Source of the DNA: Methanosarcina sp.
Lineage (GTDB): Archaea > Halobacteriota > Methanosarcinia > Methanosarcinales > Methanosarcinaceae
Assembly: GCA_013330315.1 (NCBI GenBank)
Contig: DUIO01000109.1
Span: 2,678 to 8,549 of the forward strand
Reading direction: 5' to 3'
Length of the DNA: 5,872 bases
In this document: positions 1 to 4,772 of the stretch, piece after piece
Numbering within the stretch: position 1 is the first letter of the stretch
Layout of the letters: each line of letters starts with the position of its first letter
Translations under genes and position numbers: made by a program
The notes under the pieces: generated by a model
What the model was told of the DNA's origin: nothing
Seen by the model: only the letters and a program-made list of their open reading frames with translations
The model's database searches: none

Positions 1-996
1 TTTGTGCCCTGCACTTACGCAGACTACTCCACAAAGGCAGAGATGTATGCAGCCAGTGTAGTCGCGGGTACCAAGTACTTCAACATTGACAACTTCGTCG
101 GCCTTACTGACCTCTGTGTGGTTGCAAAAGACTTCGGTGCAACTATCAGGGTTCCTGAGGAAGACACCCCTGCAGCCACAGGGCATCTCGAAGATTATGA
201 AGCTCTTGAAGTCCCGGAAATCAAGGAAGGTACACGTGCCTACAACCTGATCCAGGGCAATAAGCTTGCAACCGAGAAGGCAAAGGCAATTGACGCACCT
301 GTCACCGCCCTGTTCGAAGGGCCTATGGTCGCTTTGACCCAGATCATGGGAGCAACCCGTGTGCTTTCAGACCTCAGGACAAACCCGGATGTTGTCCTCA
401 AAGCTCTTGGAAAGACCACCGAGTACTGTAAGGAGATGGCAAAGATGATGTTCGAGGAAGCACAGCCTGACAACCTCTGCCTGGTGACGCTCTGGACCAA
501 CAATGTCATTCTCGGTGCAGACGAATACATGAAGACCGAAGGCAAGGCAATGCAGAACGTATTCGCCCCACTCTATAAGGAATACGACAAGCCAATGGTC
601 GTCCACAACTGTGCAGATGCCCCGCACTGGGACCTCATCAAAAAGTGGGACACAAAGTACTACAGCTACACCTTCTATCCGGAGCAGGTTAACAAGGGCT
701 CAAAGGACCACAGGTATCTCATCGAGAACTACGGAAAAGACGTCATGTTCGGGGGAGAAGTCAGCCCGGTCGCATTCATGGACAACAGCCCCGAAAACAT
801 CGAAAAGATTAAGAACGACACAATTGCCCTCCAGAAGAGCGTCCTGAATACTCTCAAGGAGAACGGAATGCAGTCCAAGTACGTGATTGCAACCGGCTGT
901 GAAGTTCCACCAAGGGGTCCGTGCGACACCGTCACCGCCCAGTCCTACACTGTTGCACAGACAGGTCCGGAACTCTTCAAGAAGATCATCGGATAA
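1..996 (+). CDS. URO-D-family methyltransferase, methylcobamide:CoM methyltransferase-like (5' partial)
   Basis: The frame is open from base 1 and ends at TAA 994-996, giving 331 codons. The GTG at 4-6 is internal, so the true start lies upstream. The protein has the uroporphyrinogen-decarboxylase-type barrel pattern used by methylcobamide:coenzyme M methyltransferases (MtaA, MtbA, MtsA). The zinc-thiolate signature is present: His codon 604-606 and Cys codon 610-612 (motif VVHNCADAPHW), then a distal Cys at 898-900 (motif ATGCEVPPRGP). The likely role is cytoplasmic transfer of a methyl group between a corrinoid protein and a thiol such as coenzyme M. It differs from classical MtaA/MtbA: HNC replaces HxCGN, and the two Cys are 96 residues apart against 77 in MtaA. 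It could therefore belong to a methylthiol or methylmercaptopropionate branch, or be fused to an upstream corrinoid domain; the window cannot decide. GC-rich, regular codon use suggests good expression. Family sure, substrate unknown. Confidence 0.85.
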   Translation, partial: FVPCTYADYSTKAEMYAASVVAGTKYFNIDNFVGLTDLCVVAKDFGATIRVPEEDTPAATGHLEDYEALEVPEIKEGTRAYNLIQGNKLATEKAKAIDAPVTALFEGPMVALTQIMGATRVLSDLRTNPDVVLKALGKTTEYCKEMAKMMFEEAQPDNLCLVTLWTNNVILGADEYMKTEGKAMQNVFAPLYKEYDKPMVVHNCADAPHWDLIKKWDTKYYSYTFYPEQVNKGSKDHRYLIENYGKDVMFGGEVSPVAFMDNSPENIEKIKNDTIALQKSVLNTLKENGMQSKYVIATGCEVPPRGPCDTVTAQSYTVAQTGPELFKKIIG

Positions 997-1027
997 ACCC
1001 GTTGATACCACCAATCAACCAGAGAAA

Positions 1028-1046
1028 GGCAATGCAAAAAATTGCC
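1028..1046 (+). other. short hairpin after the first gene
   Basis: GGCAAT (1028-1033) and ATTGCC (1041-1046) form a 6-bp stem with a 7-nt A-rich loop, about 30 nt after the stop codon and just before the stronger terminator. It may be part of a processed or protected 3' end. Weak on its own. Confidence 0.35.
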
Positions 1047-1053
1047 GATTGAG

Positions 1054-1084
1054 AGGGTGGCACTTTTGCCCACCCTTTCTTTTT
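1054..1084 (+). terminator. hairpin plus T-tract terminator of the first gene
   Basis: AGGGTGG (1054-1060) pairs with CCACCCT (1070-1076). The stem can extend by C-G and A-T pairs past a one-base bulge at 1069, leaving the loop CTTT (1063-1066). It runs straight into TTTCTTTTT (1076-1084). It lies 58 nt after the stop codon of the upstream methyltransferase, which suits transcription ending here. Confidence 0.75.
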
Positions 1085-1206
1085 ACGAAAAAGCATATTT
1101 CTACAGATGTTCCCTAAAAAGACGTTCTGAAGATGTCGAGAAAATCCAGAAAAATCTCCACACTCCTCCACAAAAAATCCTGACTTTCAGGTAAAAAATT
1201 CACGCT

Positions 1207-1242
1207 GATGACAATGCTTCTTCCTCTCGAGGCATTGTTATC
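1207..1242. repeat. 14-bp inverted repeat with 8-nt loop
   Basis: Bases 1207-1220 pair with 1229-1242 over 14 positions without a gap; two pairs are G-U wobbles on the plus strand. The loop is 1221-1228. There is no T-tract after it, so it is not a standard terminator. It is the strongest local fold in the spacer and could be part of a small RNA or an mRNA leader or tail. Function unknown. Confidence 0.5.
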
Positions 1243-1580
1243 CCGCCTCCAGGAAAAGAAATTAGACCTGGAAACTTCCTCACGAGGCACTTTTGCCATT
1301 TTAGTGCACCTCAGGAAAAGTAAAGTCCAGACCCACAGAAAAAGGTTCAATGTTCCGGGCCTCAAACCTCCGAGCCAAAGGACTAAGAACCGAAAAGACC
1401 AGGATGAAAGCGCTTAATCAGTCTCTTTTTGGCAATTTAAGAGTTGAAAGAGCGTTAATAATCCTGAAAAACTCCAGAAGATCGGGATGCTCAAGACTTT
1501 CTGGATCCTCACGGCAGGAAAAGGAGCAAAACCCGAGGAGCAAAATTCGATCGTTAAGATCTTTAAACAGCCCGATATTT

Positions 1581-1634
1581 AAGTAACCAAACTGTTAAGC
1601 AACTCAACCGACGAAGTCTTTTGTTTAGTTACTT
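1581..1634. repeat. 12-bp inverted repeat with 30-nt spacer
   Basis: AAGTAACCAAAC (1581-1592) is the reverse complement of GTTTAGTTACTT (1623-1634) except for one position. The 30-nt middle holds a small GAC-GAA-GTC hairpin. It could be a long stem in RNA or paired binding sites. I see no transposase or target-site duplication to make it a mobile element. Confidence 0.4.
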
Positions 1635-1767
1635 TCAACACCAGGCAAATAAATTAGTCTCTTTTCTACAATGATGCATGATAAGAATTTTCGGGACTCC
1701 CTTTTATAGAATCTGCCATAATAAGAGGTAGATAATGATTGGAAATTCGTGATTTTCTAAAAAATAC

Positions 1768-1777
1768 CCCATATGGG
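1768..1777. promoter_or_regulatory. 10-bp palindrome abutting the promoter, possible operator
   Basis: CCCATATGGG is a perfect 10-bp palindrome placed 5 bp upstream of the TATA-like box at 1783-1792. This is where the archaeal BRE and transcription factor B contacts lie. A dimeric regulator bound here would interfere with, or recruit, TBP/TFB. Position and symmetry are the only evidence. Confidence 0.35.
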
Positions 1778-1782
1778 AATTA

Positions 1783-1792
1783 ATTTATATAA
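1783..1792 (+). promoter_or_regulatory. TATA box, likely promoter of the mtaA-like gene
   Basis: ATTTATATAA matches the archaeal TATA box. Transcription would begin about 25 bp downstream, near 1810-1815, giving a leader of roughly 100 nt before the ATG at 1917. A 21-codon frame opens at ATG 1813 and ends at TGA 1876-1878. It would be nearly leaderless if that start site is right, but nothing else supports it as a gene. Confidence 0.5.
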
Positions 1793-1899
1793 TTAGTTTA
1801 CAGATATTTTAAATGAAAAATATAAAAGTGATCCTGCTCCTATTAGTTCCCAGAAAAAAGCTAGAGAGCTTAACCTGAAATTTAACGAACAAAAAGAAC

Positions 1900-1925
1900 T
1901 TTAATGGCAGATTTTAATGGCAGAT
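1900..1925 (+). repeat. exact 13-bp tandem duplication over the start codon
   Basis: TTTAATGGCAGAT occurs twice back to back (1900-1912 and 1913-1925). Each copy carries an ATG (1904 and 1917). Only the second is in frame with the methyltransferase; the first is shifted by 13 bp and opens a different frame. No clear GGAGG-type site precedes either ATG. Confidence 0.9.
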
Positions 1926-3014
1926 CCGGATTTAAGAGATCGTTTCCTGAACACGCTTTATGGAAAAACCGTGGATAAGGTGCCTGTTCTTTCTGTAACC
2001 CAGACAGGGACCGTCGAACTCATGAGAAAAAGCGGAGCGGCCTGGCCTGATGCTCATTTTGATGCGGAAAAAATGGCAGACCTTGCCTTTTCAGCCCATA
2101 CCTTTGCGGGCCTTGAAGCTGTTCGTTACCCATTCTGTCTCACTGTCCTGTCTGAAGCTCTGGGTTGCGGGGTTAACCCGGGCAGATAGGATATCCAGCC
2201 TTCTCCGGGATCTAACCCTTTTGCAAAGGAACCGGAAAAGCTGGAACTTCCCTCAGATTTTACGGAGCTGGGAAGAATTCCCCTAATTGCGGATGTAACA
2301 TCGATCCTGAGGAAAAAAGCCGGTGAAGATGTTCCCCTGATAGCAGGCATGGAAGGTCCGGCATCCCTTGCTTCAAGGCTGCTTGGAACTTACAATTTTC
2401 TTACCTGGACGATAAGAAGGCCCGAAATATTGAGTCAATGCCTTAAAGTTACACGAGCCGCCTGCTCTGAATATGCAGAAGTTCTCTCCGAAGCCGGGGC
2501 AGATGCTGTCTGCATTGTAGACGGAATAGCAGGCCCTGATATGCTTGACCCCAGACATCTGGACACTCTCATAAGACCGGAATATGAAAGCTTATGCGGG
2601 TCGGGAAAAGGCATAAAACTCATACACGTTTGCGGGAACTCAACCCCTATCCTCAAAATCCTTTCAGAATGCGGTTTTCAGGGGGTCAGCATCGAAGAAA
2701 AAGTAACTGACCTGCCAGCTGCAAAGAAACTTGTAGGAAGCAAGACAAAACTGATAGGAAACCTCTCCTCATCCGGAGTCATACTCAACGGGACCTGTGA
2801 AGAGATAAAACTGGAAGCACAGAAGTGCCTTGAAGACGGCATTGATATTCTCGCTCCCGGATGTGGGATTGCCCCGAAGACCCCGATCAAAAATATAAAG
2901 GCACTTGTTGAAGCGAGAGATGAGTATTATCAGACTGGAAAAATCAGAGTTAGAACCCGCTCTAACTGCGCCTCGGGATTGTGTGGTCCTTATCACCGCG
3001 CTCAAGAAGATTGA
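1917..3014 (+). CDS. mtaA: MtaA-type methylcobamide:coenzyme M methyltransferase with in-frame amber codon
   Basis: Read through TAG 2187-2189, this is one frame of 365 residues ending at TGA 3012-3014. It closely resembles MtaA, the enzyme that moves the methyl group from methyl-Co(III) corrinoid protein to coenzyme M in methanol-dependent methanogenesis. Matching segments include VTQTGTVELM (residues 26-35), GLEAVRYPFCLTVL, LIHVCGNSTPIL and DILAPGCGIAPKTP. The zinc ligands fall at His237, Cys239 and Cys316. From memory these are the positions in M. barkeri MtaA, so the amber occupies one residue position (91) and no indel has occurred. There is no second stop or frameshift. Oddities are the amber codon, the duplicated start region with no evident ribosome binding site, and a tail of about 27 residues (339-365) beyond the usual MtaA end. 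It is either pyrrolysine-containing or a recent nonsense allele. It is a paralogue of unproven substrate, so the symbol is by family. Confidence 0.8.
2170..2218 (+). other. potential mRNA stem-loop enclosing the amber codon
   Basis: GGGTTA (2170-2175) can pair with TAACCC (2213-2218), and CCCGG (2177-2181) with CCGGG (2205-2209), separated by a 1x3 internal loop. This gives an 11-bp stem whose terminal loop (2182-2204) holds the TAG. The 5' arm includes a perfect 10-bp palindrome (2170-2179), which offers a competing fold. It is not the known layout of the mtmB PYLIS element, which lies just after its UAG. Confidence 0.35.
2187..2189 (+). other. in-frame amber codon (possible pyrrolysine, residue 91)
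   Basis: TAG stands between Arg90 and Asp92, in the context NPGR-amber-DIQPS. Family alignment continues without a gap on both sides, and from memory MtaA has a lysine at this position (motif GTKNRQPS). A single AAG to TAG change would explain it. Methanosarcina species carry a UAG-decoding tRNA-Pyl/PylS pair, so the codon need not end translation. Confidence 0.7.
2948..2967 (+). other. hairpin inside the extra C-terminal tail region
   Basis: AGTTAGA (2948-2954) pairs with TCTAACT (2961-2967) around a 6-nt loop. It lies just after the point where the MtaA family normally ends, so it may be a former 3'-untranslated structure now inside the reading frame. Confidence 0.4.
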
Positions 3015-3028
3015 CTGAAATTTTCAGT
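3014..3028. other. small hairpin at the stop codon, followed by T-rich spacer
   Basis: ACTGAAA (3014-3020) and TTTCAGT (3022-3028) form an inverted repeat overlapping the last base of the stop codon. T-rich stretches follow at about 3087-3170 in the gap between the convergent genes, such as CTTTTTAATTT and TTTATTTTCTT. Runs of T alone can end archaeal transcription. No single site can be fixed. Confidence 0.35.
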
Positions 3029-3205
3029 TCATACAACCTGATTCTCTATTCATAACCATTCCTGTCACTGACCACGGCCTGAAATAATTTTAATCTTTTC
3101 TGTTGATTACAGATCAAATTCTTCATTATTTATTTTCTTACTCTTTTTAATTTCGATCCTTTAATTCTCAATCAAATAATTTCTACTGCCTGAATAGCCA
3201 TAAGC

Positions 3206-3482
3206 TCATTTCCTATAATTTCTTGCAATTGCGGAGTCAAATATCTGATTTGTCACTTTATGGTCAGCTGCTTCTACAACAACTGGAAGTTCATAGCTCA
3301 ACTTAAGTTTACGGTATGGATCTTTTAGCGACTCTACATCCTTTAATTCCTCTCAGAAGAGTTAAGTCATTAATGCCGGAATCACATAAAAATTCTATAA
3401 CTTTTTCGTGAACTGATTTGCCATAATAGGTTACTTTCTGTTTTAGATATATTCGAAGAATGCGAAGAAGTACTGAAGGCAT
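3206..3482 (-). pseudogene. second DUF190 gene, frameshifted
   Basis: On the minus strand an ATG (3480-3482) opens MPSVLLRILRIYL, then YYGKSVHEKVIEFL and LTLLRGIKG, up to about 3341. The original frame stops at TAA some 10 codons later, whereas shifting by one base at 3341 continues as DVESLKDPYRK, LKLSYELPVVVEAADH and ends at TGA 3206-3208. Put together, it follows the intact DUF190 neighbour segment by segment (AILLRIFIG, GKPLYMHIIEML, ATVFRGIAG, SILRLSTDMPILIEVAD). The total of 277 bp is 92 codons plus one base, which fits a single-base insertion. Sequence divergence from the neighbour says this is an old paralogue, not a fresh duplicate. It lies 146 bp after the intact copy on the same strand, probably in the same transcript. 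A sequencing error would make it a working gene. Confidence 0.7.
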
Positions 3483-3628
3483 AAGATCGCCTTACAAATT
3501 TTAGATGTTTAAGTGCTAATTTAGGAGTAAAACAATAACGTAAGCAGGTGTAGAGGGTTGGAAGATCGCGCTTGAGTAGCAAATTCACCAGGAGAGACCA
3601 GTATGGTATTACAGCAATAATTAGTGAA
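3483..3628. other. gap between the two DUF190 copies
   Basis: A minus-strand frame stays open across this gap and into the start of the DUF190 remnant (to 3382), but its translation is rich in Leu, Lys and Arg, has no motif I recognise and is not in the DUF190 frame. I see no terminator or promoter here. Confidence 0.4.
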
Positions 3629-4009
3629 TCATTTGTTTTTATCACTGTCATAGAATACAATTTTGATTTTTTCTTCTGTGATCAATCCTTGATTAATTAT
3701 CTCATCTAATTTTGGTCTGATCCTATCAATATTTTCTTCAAGATCAGCAACTTCAATAAGTATTGGCATGTCGGTTGATAAGCGCAATATAGAAGTTGTA
3801 TGAATTCGGCTATGTTTTCCAAAGCCAGCAATGCCCCTAAAAACGGTAGCTCCGGCTATGCCTTCAGTTTTTAGCATTTCGATAATGTGCATGTATAGCG
3901 GCTTACCTTTGAAATGATCAGATTCCCCTATGAATATTCTCAATAATATGGCTGTAGACTCTTTTTTCATGCAATTTTCCTCACAACCTATCATTTGATC
4001 CGTTTTCAT
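3629..4009 (-). CDS. DUF190 (PII-like fold) protein paired with the fluoride channel
   Basis: 126 residues in a family that is usually 100-125. Family blocks are visible: STAILLRIFIGESDHFKGKP (residues 18-37), ATVFRGIAGFGKHSRIHT (about 54-71), ILRLSTDMPILIEVAD (about 74-89) and a C-terminal helix/strand. DUF190 proteins are small soluble alpha/beta proteins with a ferredoxin-like fold resembling PII/CutA regulators, and their genes commonly sit beside crcB. Their biochemical role is not settled; regulation of, or help to, the fluoride exporter is an inference from linkage. The chosen ATG (4007-4009) overlaps the crcB stop in an ATGA junction and has GGGAGG (4016-4021) 6 nt upstream, so translation is likely coupled to crcB. 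An internal ATG at residue 14 (3968-3970), preceded by GTGAGG (3979-3984), gives the more typical family N-terminus and is a real alternative. Confidence 0.9.
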   Translation of the reverse strand: MKTDQMIGCEENCMKKESTAILLRIFIGESDHFKGKPLYMHIIEMLKTEGIAGATVFRGIAGFGKHSRIHTTSILRLSTDMPILIEVADLEENIDRIRPKLDEIINQGLITEEKIKIVFYDSDKNK

Positions 4010-4404
4010 TTCATTCCTCCCAACAGGTAAGAGCTAACACTTAGAGCTACAATCTTACCTAAATATACAGCCAGCATGGAAAATAATACTGTCGATACTA
4101 TATTTATTGTCATAAATGTCAATTTTGAGTCATCAAGTAATCGAAACGATTCATAACCAAACGTTGATAGAGTTGTGAAAGCCCCCAAAATACCTATTGT
4201 AAGAAATATTCTGGTCTGACCACTAAAGAATCCCTGATATTCAGAAAGGTACATTACTAAACCCAAAAAGAAACTGCCAATAGTGTTTATAGTTAGTGTT
4301 CCTACCGGGAAATTAATAAAACTGCTCTGTATCCATCCACCTAAGGTATATCTCAGGATAGCACCTATAAAGCCGCCTATACCGACTAACAAAATAGTAT
4401 ACAC
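4006..4404 (-). CDS. crcB: Fluc/CrcB fluoride ion channel
   Basis: 132 residues with four membrane segments (about 3-21, 33-53, 65-83, 96-120), as in the Fluc family. These are dual-topology dimers that let fluoride leave the cell. Signature blocks are GGFIGAILRY (10-19, conserved Arg18), FPVGTLTINTIGSF (32-45, pore Asn40) and GILGAFTTLSTFGYE (71-85), which carries the polar track and central sodium-site region. One residue of the usual TTFSTF pore motif is changed: Leu79 replaces the first Phe, while Phe82 is kept. The start is GTG 4402-4404, with GAGGT (4411-4415) 6 nt upstream; an in-frame stop upstream excludes a longer form. A fluoride riboswitch lies 20 nt before the start, and a DUF190 gene overlaps the 3' end by 4 nt. 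Function is well supported by the motifs, the riboswitch and the neighbour. Confidence 0.95.
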   Translation of the reverse strand: MYTILLVGIGGFIGAILRYTLGGWIQSSFINFPVGTLTINTIGSFFLGLVMYLSEYQGFFSGQTRIFLTIGILGAFTTLSTFGYESFRLLDDSKLTFMTINIVSTVLFSMLAVYLGKIVALSVSSYLLGGMK

Positions 4405-4410
4405 ATTAAA

Positions 4411-4415
4411 ACCTC
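4411..4415 (-). promoter_or_regulatory. crcB ribosome binding site, candidate riboswitch target
   Basis: GAGGT on the minus strand, 6 nt before the GTG start. Bases 4410-4415 (GAGGUU in RNA) can pair fully with GACUUC at 4428-4433 when wobbles are counted. That GACUUC is the strand the fluoride aptamer uses for its pseudoknot, so pairing in one place excludes the other. Confidence 0.6.
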
Positions 4416-4424
4416 GACAGTTGC

Positions 4425-4483
4425 GTAGAAGTCATCAGCGTATAAGCGGTTTAGACTGTAAAGTCTAGGCGGACCTCATCACC
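4425..4483 (-). ncRNA. fluoride riboswitch (crcB motif)
   Basis: Read on the minus strand, the element opens with GGTGATGAGGTCCGCC and closes with TGATGACTTCTAC, the two conserved ends of the fluoride aptamer. P1 is GGTG (4480-4483) with CGCC (4468-4471). A second hairpin has stem TAGACT/AGTCTA (4452-4457 and 4462-4467) with a 4-nt loop. The pseudoknot joins GAGGTC (4472-4477) to GACTTC (4428-4433). The conserved AACCGC and CUGAUGA segments lie between. Fluoride, held through magnesium ions, stabilises this fold and turns on crcB. The aptamer ends 20 nt before the crcB start, with no terminator between, which favours control of translation. Confidence 0.93.
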
Positions 4484-4507
4484 TATAGGATAGCGTTTAC
4501 CGACATC

Positions 4508-4516
4508 TAATAAATA
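4508..4516 (-). promoter_or_regulatory. TATA box for the riboswitch-crcB transcript
   Basis: TATTTATTA on the minus strand lies about 25 bp ahead of the aptamer's first base (4483). Transcription starting near 4486-4488 would begin almost exactly at the riboswitch, a good fit for an archaeal promoter. Confidence 0.55.
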
Positions 4517-4611
4517 GATTACGAAAACCCAATGAGGACTACGCAGTTGAAAACAGATGCGTATTATAGAAGAAATCACAAGGCCAACAATAGCAGTTTT
4601 ATTTCTTTGGT

Positions 4612-4683
4612 TTATGAAAAATCATTTGTTAAACCAACCACTAGACAATATATAAAAAATAAGACACTTATCGTCTCTGTCAT
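4612..4683 (-). CDS. possible small membrane protein (23 residues)
   Basis: An ATG (4681-4683) is preceded by GGAGG (4691-4695) with 7-nt spacing, one of the best ribosome binding sites in the window. It opens a 23-residue frame, beginning MTETISVLFFIYCL and ending at TAA 4612-4614. Residues 5-18 (ISVLFFIYCLVVGL) are hydrophobic and could form a short membrane helix. The start overlaps, in an ATGA junction, the end of another minus-strand frame whose last residues are LLEEKK, so the purine-rich site may simply be Glu/Lys codons. No family recognised. It lies upstream of the crcB promoter on the same strand. Confidence 0.3.
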   Translation of the reverse strand: MTETISVLFFIYCLVVGLTNDFS

Positions 4684-4772
4684 TTCTTCTCCTCCAGTAA
4701 ATTATCAAGAAGCATGAAATTCTTCACGATGTTTGGCTCCTTCCTACTAGAATCATAGCTTCTGTAAATTGA

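Larger units (their letters stand above)
1085..1767. other. long spacer without a recognisable gene
   Basis: I see no convincing gene on either strand. The open frames are short (under 90 codons), low in recognisable motifs and without good ribosome binding sites. The first part (to about 1560) is moderately GC-rich and could be decayed coding DNA, but I recognise no family. The second part is AT-rich. Structured elements inside it are the 14-bp hairpin at 1207-1242 and the inverted repeat at 1581-1634, listed separately. Confidence 0.6.

Noticed and set aside
240..1014. Several antisense open frames opposite the first methyltransferase
   Set aside because: They mirror a clearly coding, codon-biased frame and show no motifs or ribosome binding sites.
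1205..1212. CTGATGAC resembling the C box of a C/D guide RNA
   Set aside because: No D box (CUGA) at suitable distance; the bases are part of the 14-bp hairpin.
1114..1586. Short overlapping frames of 69-83 codons on both strands in the spacer
   Set aside because: No recognisable family, no good ribosome binding sites, and composition typical of random open frames.
2349..3014. A separate 221-residue gene starting at ATG 2349
   Set aside because: It starts inside the conserved GGMEGP-type block, has no ribosome binding site and is in the same frame as the first 90 codons; it is the second part of the mtaA-like gene.
3382..3660. 92-codon minus-strand frame overlapping both DUF190 regions
   Set aside because: It lies in a different frame from the DUF190 remnant, overlaps the intact DUF190 end, and matches nothing I know.
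4539..4549. CTACGCAGTTG on the plus strand resembling the riboswitch 3' end (CTACGCAACTG on the minus strand)
   Set aside because: Only 7 bases match exactly and none of the other aptamer parts are present, so no second riboswitch.
4532..4717. 61-codon plus-strand frame
   Set aside because: No ribosome binding site or family features; it runs opposite to the riboswitch promoter region and the small minus-strand ORF.
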